DNA of 64,000 nucleotides from Shewanella psychrotolerans. Lineage in GTDB: Bacteria > Pseudomonadota > Gammaproteobacteria > Enterobacterales > Shewanellaceae. Positions 30,201-37,655 of the stretch are shown here, piece by piece. The notes under the pieces were generated by a model. That model ran no database searches. It saw only the letters and a program-made list of their open reading frames with translations, and had not been told where the DNA came from. The stretch is taken from assembly GCF_019457595.1 (NCBI RefSeq), contig NZ_CP080419.1:1302001-1366000 (forward strand), read 5' to 3'. The translations under genes were made by a program, and so were the position numbers. Positions within the stretch are counted from its first letter, which is position 1; each line of letters starts with the position of its first letter.

Positions 30201-32048
30201 GAAGTGGCAAGCAAGTTCACGGCCCATATTGAGGTACTGGGAGCCTTGGCCAGCAAAGAGCGCGGCCACTTTTCCCTCTGTCATTGCTGCTTCACGGTAG
30301 TTGATGCCACCTGGCAGTGACCAGTGAGCCTCGTCACTATTTTGTAGTTTAGTCAGCGCTTGATTAATCAGCTTGATGAGTTCGTCATTGTTGCTAGCAA
30401 CCAACCCGAGACGCGGTGCATTCGCATCCAGTTTGCGAACGCCATGACCGCTGGCGATGTCGGTTAAGCGAGTGCCATTGTTGGCCGCGCTGAGGGCGCT
30501 ATTGAGGCTGGCTACGAGTTCTGCTTTCGTTGCGCCACTGAAGAGGAAACTCTGGGCAACGCTGCGCTGACGGTATTGGCTCTGCTTGTTATCGGTGCGT
30601 GCATGTTCGCTGTTGTACTCTTCCAGTACGAAGTGGAAGTTAGTGCCGCCAAAACCAAATGAGCTGATCCCTGCACGGCGTGGCGTACCATCTGGGCGCG
30701 GCAGCCAAGGGCGAGTTTCTGTGTTTAAGTAAAACGGCGAGTTTTCGATATCCAGTTTTGGATTTGGCTCGCTGACGTTGATGGTCGCTGGCAACACCTT
30801 GTGGTGAAGCGCTAACGCCGCCTTAATTAGTCCAGCGGTTCCAGCGGTTGATTTTGTGTGACCGATTTGTGATTTTACCGACCCTAACGCAATATGCTGT
30901 TTGTTGTCGTTACCTTCTGCAAAAACTGAGCTTAAGCCCCTAAATTCGGCAGCGTCACCGGCGGCCGTGCCAGTACCGTGCGCTTCGATAAGCCCAAGAG
31001 TGTGGGGCGCAAAGCCTGCATCGTCATAGGCGCGTTTTAGGGCTTTAGCTTGACCTTCTGGGCGCGGCGCATAGATAGATTTAAATTTACCATCTGATGA
31101 TGAGCCGATACCTTTAATGACCGAGTAGATACGATCGCCATCGCGCTCGGCATCCTCAAGACGCTTAAGCGCTATCATGCCAATGCCTTCACCAATCATC
31201 ATTCCTTTAGAATCGACATCAAATGGCTGAATGGTTTCATTGGTGGTAAAGGCTGGTGTCTTTGAGAAGCTCATGTACATCGACGGCGAGTTATCGGTAC
31301 ACACACCACCTGTGATCATCATCTCTGAGCGACCTTCAACGAGTTCACTCAGTGCCATACGCATAGCGGCTAACGAGCCCGCACATGCCGCATCGACAAC
31401 ACAGTTCATGCCACCAAGGTCGAAACGGTTGGCAATACGACCGGCAATTACGTTACCTAGAGAGCCTGGAAATGAGTTCTCTTCCCAATGGATATACTGG
31501 TCTTGGAACTTTTTAATCAGCATTTCGCTGTCTGCGTCGCTGATCCCGCTGCTTTTAAATACTTTTTTTAGTACAGGATATTGCAGGCGAGCGTTAAGGC
31601 TTTGGCTGATTTTCTGACCACCGCCGACCCCTAAAGTGATACCGATTTTATCACGGTCATAGTCCGCCGGTAGATTGGCATCGGCCAATACTTCTTTGGC
31701 GACGATGAGCGACAGTAGCTGTGAGGTATCGGTCAGCTCGAGGATGTTGGGCGGCAGGCCAAATTCCATTGGGTTGAAGTTAACTTCTGGCATAAAACCG
31801 CCACGTTTACAGTAACTCTTGTCGGCTTTGGTTTTGTCGGCATCATAGTAATCGTCGCTATCCCAATGGGTGTCTGGTACCTCAGTAATGGCGTCGATTT
31901 TCTCACTGATTAAGTCCCAAAATTTATTCAGGTAGCGAGAGTTGGCAAAGATGCTGGCCATGCCAACGATGGCGATAGGCATATCTTTAAGGCGCTTGTT
32001 TAAGCGAGAGTCACGCTGTTCGGCGGCTTGTTTAGATGTCTGGCTCAT
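24237..32048 (-). CDS. pfaA: PfaA, multidomain PUFA synthase (KS-MAT-5xACP-KR-DH)
   Basis: A 2603-residue megasynthase. It has a KS with Cys222 (DAACAGS), EAHGTGTAAGD and GSVKSQIGHTKSTAG, and a malonyl-CoA transacylase with VAGHSFGELSALCAAG and ISGAFHTP-like PVSGAFHTPLVGH. An unusual Val-Glu-Lys repeat linker precedes five acyl carrier domains, each with the phosphopantetheine serine in LGIDSIKRVEI. Next come a ketoreductase (LVTGGAKGVTFECALALA, FSSAAGFYGNTGQSDYAMSN) and a C-terminal hot-dog/DH-like region. It builds the polyunsaturated chain with PfaB-D after activation by PfaE. The ATG overlaps the pfaR stop (TAATG), with GGAG 7 bases upstream. Confidence 0.98.
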   Translation of the reverse strand: MSQTSKQAAEQRDSRLNKRLKDMPIAIVGMASIFANSRYLNKFWDLISEKIDAITEVPDTHWDSDDYYDADKTKADKSYCKRGGFMPEVNFNPMEFGLPPNILELTDTSQLLSLIVAKEVLADANLPADYDRDKIGITLGVGGGQKISQSLNARLQYPVLKKVFKSSGISDADSEMLIKKFQDQYIHWEENSFPGSLGNVIAGRIANRFDLGGMNCVVDAACAGSLAAMRMALSELVEGRSEMMITGGVCTDNSPSMYMSFSKTPAFTTNETIQPFDVDSKGMMIGEGIGMIALKRLEDAERDGDRIYSVIKGIGSSSDGKFKSIYAPRPEGQAKALKRAYDDAGFAPHTLGLIEAHGTGTAAGDAAEFRGLSSVFAEGNDNKQHIALGSVKSQIGHTKSTAGTAGLIKAALALHHKVLPATINVSEPNPKLDIENSPFYLNTETRPWLPRPDGTPRRAGISSFGFGGTNFHFVLEEYNSEHARTDNKQSQYRQRSVAQSFLFSGATKAELVASLNSALSAANNGTRLTDIASGHGVRKLDANAPRLGLVASNNDELIKLINQALTKLQNSDEAHWSLPGGINYREAAMTEGKVAALFAGQGSQYLNMGRELACHFPEIRQQFVHADRVFDANNKTPLSQIVYPIPVFNSADQKAQAELLTNTANAQSAIGALSMGQYALFTAAGFEADMVAGHSFGELSALCAAGVISIDDYYKLTFARGDAMATKLDDDVDTGAMYAIITNTANDLELLESTISQFDGVKVANYNSPTQLVIAGPTSATSEAAKALSDLGFKAIALPVSGAFHTPLVGHAQAPFAKAIDAAKFTKPQRPIYANATGQQYQSAAKTIKSELKQHMLQSVRFSEQLQAMYDAGARIFVEFGPKNILQKLVESTLSDKMSELCTVSINPNPKGDSDLQLRQAALQLAVAGVALENLDPYAAPIAAEEKPSPMNIKLTAANHISPVTRAKMAKSLQTGAISSQIVEVEKIVEVEKIVEVEKVVEKVVEKVVAVNHSPVNNAPASAVAPTDAVATPTATPVNSDALSQFFAAQSQAAALHQQFLSIPQQYGETFTTLMTAQAQMAASGVAIPESLQRSMEQFHQHQAQTLQSHTQFLELQAQSNTTALDLLSHGAIALNQPTSVDAQIQPAPASTTAPVINPPTAPTVSTAPQVTAAVAPKVVASVVSTPAASAAVAAPDAIKPVVITPVVASPVAVPAPSNALSADKVQATMMSVVAEKTGYPTEMLELEMDMEADLGIDSIKRVEILGTVQDELPDLPELSPEDLAECRTLGEIVSYMNSKLPAVGSAPVTTSTPVPSSLTNEQVHNTMMNVVAEKTGYPTEMLELEMDMEADLGIDSIKRVEILGTVQDELPGLPELSPEDLAECRTLGEIVAYMNSKLPAVGSAPVTTSAPVQSGLTNEQVHSTMMSVVAEKTGYPTEMLELEMDMEADLGIDSIKRVEILGTVQDELPDLPELNPEDLAECRTLGEIVSYMNSKLPAVGSAPIAANAPAALTPATTAELVQSNLTNEQVHNTMMNVVAEKTGYPTEMLELEMDMEADLGIDSIKRVEILGTVQDELPDLPELNPEDLAECRTLGEIVSYMNSKLPAVTNAPVAENAPAALTPATTAASVPSALTNEQVHNTMMSVVADKTGYPTEMLALEMDMEADLGIDSIKRVEILGTVQDELPDLPELNPEDLAECRTLGEIVSYMNSKLPAEGSMNSKLGASSSAAAPVTAEPLNDRPAALSSEPSVELPPHSEVALKKLDAAELVNNCFAANAHIVINDDGHNAGVLAEKLVKQGLQVAVVRLPEGQPQSPLNSDIKSFQADSADEIGIAAVINQIEQQLGAIGGFVHLHPQEAQATDNNGVQLSDDSFNHLSQAFLWAKLLQPKLTQDTGARRAFISVSRIDGGFGYLDLEQLKTAELNQAALAGLTKTLSHEWPSVFCRALDIAPALDASRLSDAIANELFDSNARLNEVGLSLNEQGQLQRTALIAGDASIKTAKSELNSADKILVTGGAKGVTFECALALAKRCQSHFILAGRSQHVPLNNLPSWAQGKAASELKSAAIAHIIASGEKPTPKQVDALVWPVQSSLEINAALDAFNAVGASAEYISMDVSNTDSVNSALSAITQITPITGLIHGAGVLADKHIQDKTLDELARVYGTKVSGLKALLSVIDTSQLKQVAMFSSAAGFYGNTGQSDYAMSNDILNKAALQLSAKHPNAKVMSFNWGPWDGGMVTPALKKMFTDRGVYVIPLQAGAELFATQLLKETGVQLLVGTDMQGNSKSDTTAKEATVKKPNAGEVQVAQRPQRDVTALTEVTLKRVLKPDALTFIQDHRIGGNPVLPTVCAIQWMREAALEQYRLTLMVQDYKLLKGIVFDSSESQTLMMRLTPQYEAGAFKGIKALISCEGRPQYQALLVKAGDVQHSTKQFDELSQVVPVTDKSRLYSDGTLFHGPRLQGLDKVLRFNEHGLVVSCQLPHVAKQDCGDFTPSLTANGCQPFAEDLLLQAMLVWARLTYGAASLPSTIGEFVSVLPMDFGDQGYIELTVLKTSSRQLVADVALYHQNGQLSCIMNSAKVTISKALNGAFVNDQNIKEDHA
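26910..28375 (-). repeat. Array of five acyl-carrier-protein modules inside pfaA
   Basis: Five units of roughly 290-330 bases encode nearly identical ACP domains (EMDMEADLGIDSIKRVEILG in each). The first two linkers downstream are short and the third and fourth are longer and Ala/Pro-rich, with the shared words NAPAALTPATTA. The last unit differs slightly at its start (VVADKTG, MLALEMD). Tandem ACPs increase PUFA yield in this enzyme class. Confidence 0.95.
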
Positions 32049-33028
32049 TATGAGTCTCCAGTGGTCGCCTGAATGTCAGGCGTCTTGTTGTGAGTTTCAG
32101 CGTTTGGTGTGATGTGTGTCATTTTTGCACCAGGAAATCGCTGTAAAAAAGTGTGGTAATTACGTACCAGTAACTTGCGTAGATGAAACGGCCCATGTTG
32201 CAGCACATGCGCTATGTAGCGTCTTGTGGCTTGGGTGTTTCCATCTTGATAAATGTCTAGATAGATCCAATCACTGTGGGGATCGATACCGAGAAGCACA
32301 GAGCTTGGGGTTGAATCGGTTAGTTTGGGTGGAATGGTTAGTGAAGCGACTTGGACGACTGAGTCTCCATCGGCCTCTGGCAACGCTAGGGTCTTAGCGA
32401 GTGTTTCTGGGTTGAGTGTATAGGTTGCGATATGGCTGTTTTGGGCTATCGGCAACTGGTTAAAATAATGTTCAGGTACATCGGGACGTTCTATATCGTT
32501 GATACGTGAAACACCGTAGCGTTTAAGGCAGCGAGCGAGTCCTGAGCGCGATACGTTGGGGTTAATAAACTGCTGAGTGACCTCTAATAACCGGTCGAGC
32601 GGCATCTTTAATTGATAGCGTAAGCCGACCACTACATATTCTTGCATCGGCGTTAAAGTGGTATTGAGATGGTGAGGTGTATTGGGACAATTATCGATTG
32701 AATCGCGCTTACGCCATTTACGTACCGTAGCTTCACTGATGTTGAGGACTCTAGCGAGTTGGCTGATAGGAAGGTCGGATCCTTGAATGAATCGACGCAT
32801 CTCGGGAGTCGTGGTGGCATTTTTATGCCTAACCCCGGTGACATTTTGCGTACAGTCATCCGGCTTGTCACTGTTTTCACGAGCATTAATACTCTGAGGC
32901 TCAACCATAGATAGTGCAAGTTTCCATAAATAATCTACTGGGACTTTACCGTGGTTCATGTCGCTGTTTTTGAGCTGAAGACTCAGAGAACTGGCGGTAT
33001 TTCTCAGTGATTGAATCGCTATTTGCAC
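32048..33028 (-). CDS. pfaR: PfaR, regulator of the PUFA synthase operon
   Basis: A 326-residue putative activator encoded directly upstream of pfaA. A helix-turn-helix of transposase type (LPISQLARVLNISEATVRKW) is followed by a second DNA-binding region (SRSGLARCLKRYGVSRIND). The C-terminal part (SSVLLGIDPHSDWIYLDIY ... ARRYIAHVL-like TRRYIAHVL) looks like an IS481/rve integrase core without the catalytic acidic residues. The start used is a GTG at 33028 and has no clear ribosome binding site. ATG at 32959 (residue 24) is an alternative. The stop codon overlaps the pfaA start. Confidence 0.9.
   Translation of the reverse strand: MQIAIQSLRNTASSLSLQLKNSDMNHGKVPVDYLWKLALSMVEPQSINARENSDKPDDCTQNVTGVRHKNATTTPEMRRFIQGSDLPISQLARVLNISEATVRKWRKRDSIDNCPNTPHHLNTTLTPMQEYVVVGLRYQLKMPLDRLLEVTQQFINPNVSRSGLARCLKRYGVSRINDIERPDVPEHYFNQLPIAQNSHIATYTLNPETLAKTLALPEADGDSVVQVASLTIPPKLTDSTPSSVLLGIDPHSDWIYLDIYQDGNTQATRRYIAHVLQHGPFHLRKLLVRNYHTFLQRFPGAKMTHITPNAETHNKTPDIQATTGDS
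32066..32082 (-). promoter_or_regulatory. RNA hairpin just upstream of the pfaA ribosome binding site
   Basis: At the end of pfaR the sequence CGCCTGA-CAT-TCAGGCG forms a perfect 7-bp stem with a 3-base loop. Its 3' edge is 6 bases before GGAG and 17 bases before the pfaA ATG. It could modulate coupling between pfaR and pfaA translation. This is inference from structure only. Confidence 0.4.
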
Positions 33029-33255
33029 AGCAGACTACATTAGGTTTGAGGTCAACACAATCTCCTGGGACTTAAAAGCACCTGTTTAGACCAGTTTTAG
33101 CGTACAAGTGTGCGCTATATTAGAATGGGTAGTGCTTGAAAGTTGATTTGAACTTTCTTCATTTACAATAAGGGTTAGATAGATAAAAGCGAGCAAGATC
33201 GAGTCGGAATCTGGTGACGATGTTATAGCTGAAGAGTAGATTTTCTTCTCAATAA

Positions 33256-33289
33256 AAGGTAAAGATAAGTGTTTGACTATCTTTACCTT
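33256..33289 (-). terminator. Candidate terminator between the lipoprotein gene and pfaR
   Basis: A 12-bp inverted repeat (AAGGTAAAGATA/TATCTTTACCTT) with a 10-base loop is followed on the minus strand by TTTTATTG. It would end the transcript of the lipoprotein gene at 33344 and insulate pfaR, whose promoter must then lie in 33029-33255. No clear promoter boxes were recognised there. Confidence 0.55.
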
Positions 33290-33343
33290 ACTGGTTTATT
33301 TTGAATTAATCTGAACTTGGATTAAGACGTGTCCAGAGATTAA

Positions 33344-33640
33344 TTACCTTTTTGCTGGGGGTGTTTGGCGGATAATATCGTTAATCGCCTCTCTATCTGA
33401 ATTTTGGCGGTCTTCGCGTTGCTTGCGTGTATCACACACCTTTACCTTGATACTCGAACCTGTTACTTTTTGTTTCCTACATTCATAGCCCGCATCGGCA
33501 AGTTTTTGTTGATTTTTTGCTTTTAATGCAAGCTGCTCTTCAGTCATCGGTTTGTTATCTGTGCTGCTGCAGGCGCTGATGGTCAGCAGAAATAAAGTTA
33601 TTCCTACCGCTTTAACAACGTCAATTGATTTTATAGACAC
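33344..33640 (-). CDS. Small lipoprotein of unknown function
   Basis: A 98-residue protein with a lipoprotein signal (lipobox TISAC, Cys24). The mature part is hydrophilic and basic, with two cysteines (YECRKQKV, VKVCDTRKQRED) that could form a disulphide. I recognise no named family. Monocistronic, with the candidate terminator downstream. It diverges from the EF-G paralogue across 426 bases (33641-34066) in which I see no defined element. Confidence 0.7.
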   Translation of the reverse strand: MSIKSIDVVKAVGITLFLLTISACSSTDNKPMTEEQLALKAKNQQKLADAGYECRKQKVTGSSIKVKVCDTRKQREDRQNSDREAINDIIRQTPPAKR

Positions 33641-34066
33641 ATGGTTCTCCTTAAATAATCTTATTAGTATTGTTCCGTCAAAATGATGCGCGCTCTTGAT
33701 GTTTACGCATTGGTTGTATCTTGTCAGAGCCAGTATTAACGGTTACATATTTGGAACAAATTGACAACCAAAACCTAGCGGTCAATCACTAAACATCGTC
33801 GAGAGCCGCCCAAAATACTTCTGGTCTCAGTATCCATTCATTTTTTCAATGAGATTAGCGCGTTAGATTTAAACCATTTCAGGTAATAAGGTGGTTGGTG
33901 AATCCGTGATCTTGATCAAAAGCTGCAGCTCTTTACGCGCCTATACTGGTTATTAATAAACCGATAACTCACCTTTTTTATTTGCAGCAATGACGATTTT
34001 GTTCGCGATAAAGCCAAATCCTAGTGCTGCTATCTAGTTAGATAACATGAAAACAAGGAGGCCAAT

Positions 34067-36115
34067 ATGGCTGAGTTTATGACCGAACAGATAAGGAATC
34101 TGGCGGTACTTGGACACACTGGATCGGGTAAATCTTCACTGCTTGAGGCATTGTTGTTCAAAGGTAAGGCTATCACTCAAAAAGGCAGGGTGGACAAGGG
34201 CACAAATCATGCTGATTTCACTGCCCAAGAAAAAGACCATCGCCATAGCCTTGAACCTTCCTTTCTCAATCTCGACTTCGACAACCACCACATTAACTTT
34301 ATCGATACCCCTGGCCTGCCTGACTTTTTTGGTAGAGCGTTGCTGCCGCTGCCAGGAGTGGAAACAGTGCTGTTAGTCATTAATGCTACAACGGGTATTG
34401 AGACGATAACTCAGCGTGCTTTCGAGGCGGCAAGAGCCCAAGGTAAAGTGGTGCTTATTGCGGTTAATCATATTGACGGTAACGCTAACATGTTGCCGGC
34501 ATTACTCGATGATATTCAAACTAAATTTGGTCATCGTTGTTTACCTGTGAATTTACCTAACAGAAAACTAGATGGTGTGATTGACTGCTATCTTCATCCT
34601 CAGCCTCAACTGCAAGCGGATGTGCTGCTTCATGATATCGCCAGCGCTCATGATGAGTTGGTCGACACAGTGTTGGAAGAAGACGATAATTTGATGGCGC
34701 TGTATTTAGAGCAAGGAGAGTTGCTTACAGCAGATCAATTACATGCGCCTTTAGAAACGGCATTGCGGATGGGGCATTTAGTGCCTATCTGTTTTACTAG
34801 TGCTGAAACAGAGGTGGGCATTACAGAGTTGCTCGAGCTGATTATTAAGTTATGTCCTAATCCACTCGAAGCTAATCCACCACAGTTTTTAAAAGAATTT
34901 GGCGACAAAGCCACACCTGTTGATGTTACACAAGCTGCTGATGATCATGTACTGGCTCATGTATTTCGAGTTGCGATTGATCCCTTCTTTGGTCGGATGG
35001 GGGTGTTTAGAGTGCACCAAGGCACGGTTCAATTGGGAATGAAGCTCTTTATTGGTGATGGACGAAAACCGTTTAAAGTGAGTAGTTTGTTTAAATTACA
35101 AGGAGGTAAACAGTTACCTGTCACCTCGGCTATTCCTGGAGATATATGTGCGGTCTCTAAAGTCGATGAACTTACTGTTGGTGCCGTGCTGCATGATAGT
35201 CATGATGAAGATGAGTTTTGTCTGCCGGAGCTTAACCTGCCACAACCTATTTTTGGTTTGGCCGTTTCGGCTAAGCGTCGTGGTGACGAGCAGAAAATCG
35301 CAGAGGTACTGAACAAGTTGGTAGTGGAAGATCCCAGTTTACACATAGCTAAAAACGAAGCTGAAGGACAAACTATTTTGCAGGGCCAAGGTGATCTTCA
35401 TCTACAGATTGCGCTTGAGAAAGCGCACGATCTATTTAATGTCGATATGGATACCGACGTGCCTGCTGTGGCTTACCGTGAAACGATTACCGCTGCGGCG
35501 ACTGCGCGCTATCGGCATAAGAAACAGTCGGGCGGTTCGGGGCAATTTGGTGAAGTTGAGCTAACGGTCGAGCCATTGCCGCGGGGAACGGGTTTTGAAT
35601 TTGTGAGTAAAGTGGTAGGCGGTTCGGTGCCCAGTCAGTATATTCCTGCGGTGGAGAAGGGGGTTAGGGAAGCTATGGGATGCGGCGCCTTGGCGGGTTA
35701 TCCGATGCAGGATGTGAGGGTGTCATTGCTTGATGGTAAGCATCATAGCGTGGATTCAAAAGAGATCGCTTTCGTGATGGCGGGTAAGAAAGCCTTTTTA
35801 GATGCCGTTCATCAAGCTCATGCAGTGATCTTAGAACCTATCGTTGAGATGACGGTTACCGTTGCTCAAGAGCATGTAGGGGATATTACAGGTGATATCA
35901 GTGCTAATCGCGGTATTATTTGTGGTACTCAAGCGCAAGCGAATGGCAAGGTAGAGGTTGAGGTCGAAGCGCCCTTAGCGACAGTGGATGATTACTCCAC
36001 TAGACTTAAATCACTTACTGGTGGCGATGGTCAGTTTGCGATGACGTTTAGTCGCTATAATGTGGTGCCAGACAACGTACAACAGGAATTGATGGCAGAG
36101 GCCAAGCGTGAGTAA
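34067..36115 (+). CDS. Elongation factor G-like translational GTPase (paralogue)
   Basis: A 682-residue protein with all EF-G domains but divergent G motifs: P-loop GHTGSGKSSL, G3 DTPGLPDF, and a G4 NHID instead of the usual NKxD. Domain II follows near residue 290, then domains III-V (GQGDLHLQIALEKA, GGSGQFGEVELTVEPLP, GFEFVSKVVGGSVPSQYIPAVEKGVREA). It belongs to the EF-G-like group found beside a canonical fusA elsewhere. The role of these paralogues is not settled (ribosome recycling or stress translation are possible). An AAGGAGG site precedes the ATG. Confidence 0.88.
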   Translation: MAEFMTEQIRNLAVLGHTGSGKSSLLEALLFKGKAITQKGRVDKGTNHADFTAQEKDHRHSLEPSFLNLDFDNHHINFIDTPGLPDFFGRALLPLPGVETVLLVINATTGIETITQRAFEAARAQGKVVLIAVNHIDGNANMLPALLDDIQTKFGHRCLPVNLPNRKLDGVIDCYLHPQPQLQADVLLHDIASAHDELVDTVLEEDDNLMALYLEQGELLTADQLHAPLETALRMGHLVPICFTSAETEVGITELLELIIKLCPNPLEANPPQFLKEFGDKATPVDVTQAADDHVLAHVFRVAIDPFFGRMGVFRVHQGTVQLGMKLFIGDGRKPFKVSSLFKLQGGKQLPVTSAIPGDICAVSKVDELTVGAVLHDSHDEDEFCLPELNLPQPIFGLAVSAKRRGDEQKIAEVLNKLVVEDPSLHIAKNEAEGQTILQGQGDLHLQIALEKAHDLFNVDMDTDVPAVAYRETITAAATARYRHKKQSGGSGQFGEVELTVEPLPRGTGFEFVSKVVGGSVPSQYIPAVEKGVREAMGCGALAGYPMQDVRVSLLDGKHHSVDSKEIAFVMAGKKAFLDAVHQAHAVILEPIVEMTVTVAQEHVGDITGDISANRGIICGTQAQANGKVEVEVEAPLATVDDYSTRLKSLTGGDGQFAMTFSRYNVVPDNVQQELMAEAKRE

Positions 36116-36141
36116 GAGGTAATATTTGTTACATAGAGCAG

Positions 36142-36170
36142 AAGGAGAGCAGTCGCTCTCCTTTTATTTT
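36142..36170 (+). terminator. Intrinsic terminator after the EF-G-like gene
   Basis: The perfect stem AAGGAGAGC/GCTCTCCTT with an AGTC-centred loop is followed by TTATTTT, 26 bases after the stop codon. Confidence 0.85.
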
Positions 36171-36273
36171 CATCTATTATAGGTTTAAGTTTGATATAAA
36201 ACTTGTGTTATAACAAAAGATAGAACTCTATTTTATTGTGAGCACTGTTAGTAGTGTTTATGACTTTTGATGG

Positions 36274-37587
36274 ATGAAGATTGATCTTATGACGATAAAC
36301 TATTCTCATTTAATTCATATTCGGGATCATTCTGAATTAGTGCTGTATGAACTCATCCCTGATGTCGTGTGGATTTTTGATCTCGATAAACATGGCTGGT
36401 GGTGGGGCAACTCAGCCGCATTAGCTTTTTGGGGGCTGGATAAATTAGAACAACTTATCAATAAGGATCTCTCTGGGGATACCCAAGGGGCGAAAGATCG
36501 CACCGCACAAACCTTTGAGTTGGCGGCTCAAAACGGTTTAACTATTGATCCATGGACCACTTATCCAAATGGTAAACCCAAAACACTTTATATGCGTCAT
36601 CGTGCTGTGTTGGTTGGCCCTGATAAACACCGTGCGATTATTGCCTATGTGAATGAAGAGGTTAATCTTGGTGATACACCTGAGAATTTGTTGCTGGTGG
36701 AGGCGATGCGCTATACCAGTGTGTTAGTGACTAGTTTTACATTTGAGGGTGAGCCGATAGTTGAAAATCCTGCGGCGACAGAAGCCTATAAACATCTTTC
36801 TCGAACAGACTTCGCTGACAACCATAGTTTCTTTTCTAGTCGCTTTCTTGATCCGGATGAAGGTAAGCAGGTACTAGAGACCGCAATTGAGCAGCAAGGT
36901 GGGCAGTGGACCTGTAAGGTGATGACATCCGCTGGCATACGTAAACATACGTTGGATTTGCGTATCACTCGCCATCCATTAACAGGAGATTTTCTGTTGT
37001 TGATGTCTGAATATGATGTATCGCCCCTGCATGAAGCGCTTGACCAAGCGCGGCAGGCTCAAGAGCAATTACGTCAATTGGCACACTATGATGCGGTAAC
37101 CGGCATTCCATCGCTGCACTATTTGTTGGCTAAGGAAACTGAATTGGTTGAGACCGCTAAGAAAAATCAGTCGTTACTGGCTGTGTTATATCTTGATTTA
37201 GACGGATTTAAGCAAGTTAATGATAACTTTGGTCATGAAGCGGGCAATCAGGTGTTAACCAATATAGCTAATCGACTTAGTGCTATCGCACAGGGAAAAG
37301 GGCAAGTGGTGCGTATTGGTGGTGATGAATTTGTTGTATGGCTCGATAGTATCAATCAGCGCCAAGAAATTTGTCGAATAGCAGAGGAGATGGTGGCGAA
37401 GGTTCAGCAACCTATCACGATTAATGGTGCTCGTGAGACTGTTGTGGTGAGCGTCAGTATCGGCATTGCCTATTACCCTGAGCATGGGGACAGTTTTGAA
37501 GCCTTAATACACACTGCTGATAATGCGATGTATCAAGTTAAACATCAGGGGAAATGTGCAGCGCGAGAGGCATCGCCATTCATGTAA
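36274..37587 (+). CDS. Diguanylate cyclase with N-terminal PAS-like sensor
   Basis: A 437-residue cytoplasmic protein. Residues about 20-125 look like a PAS-type domain (VVWIFDLDKHGWWWGNSAALAFWG), and a second PAS-like region spans about 150-250. A short coiled coil (HEALDQARQAQEQLRQLAHYD) leads into a GGDEF domain with YLDLDGFKQVND and an intact RIGGDEF site, so synthesis of c-di-GMP is expected. No RxxD inhibitory site is present five residues before GGDEF. No membrane segment is visible. ATG 36274 has a weak ribosome binding site; ATG 36289 is an alternative. Confidence 0.9.
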   Translation: MKIDLMTINYSHLIHIRDHSELVLYELIPDVVWIFDLDKHGWWWGNSAALAFWGLDKLEQLINKDLSGDTQGAKDRTAQTFELAAQNGLTIDPWTTYPNGKPKTLYMRHRAVLVGPDKHRAIIAYVNEEVNLGDTPENLLLVEAMRYTSVLVTSFTFEGEPIVENPAATEAYKHLSRTDFADNHSFFSSRFLDPDEGKQVLETAIEQQGGQWTCKVMTSAGIRKHTLDLRITRHPLTGDFLLLMSEYDVSPLHEALDQARQAQEQLRQLAHYDAVTGIPSLHYLLAKETELVETAKKNQSLLAVLYLDLDGFKQVNDNFGHEAGNQVLTNIANRLSAIAQGKGQVVRIGGDEFVVWLDSINQRQEICRIAEEMVAKVQQPITINGARETVVVSVSIGIAYYPEHGDSFEALIHTADNAMYQVKHQGKCAAREASPFM

Positions 37588-37655
37588 ACCAACAAAGCGC
37601 CATCTTTATTATTCTTCGTTGGGCCTAAACGGCACTTATCTTCATGTTTATAGAG

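Noticed and set aside
31231..31617. 128-residue plus-strand ORF inside pfaA
   Set aside because: Antisense to the conserved KS domain; a by-product of codon bias in the real gene. The same applies to the other plus-strand ORFs within pfaA, pfaB and pfaC.
22042..33028. Horizontal transfer of the pfa cluster as a recent island
   Set aside because: No tRNA, integrase, direct repeats or clear composition break was seen at its borders, and the domesticated transposase-like PfaR is not evidence of recent mobility.
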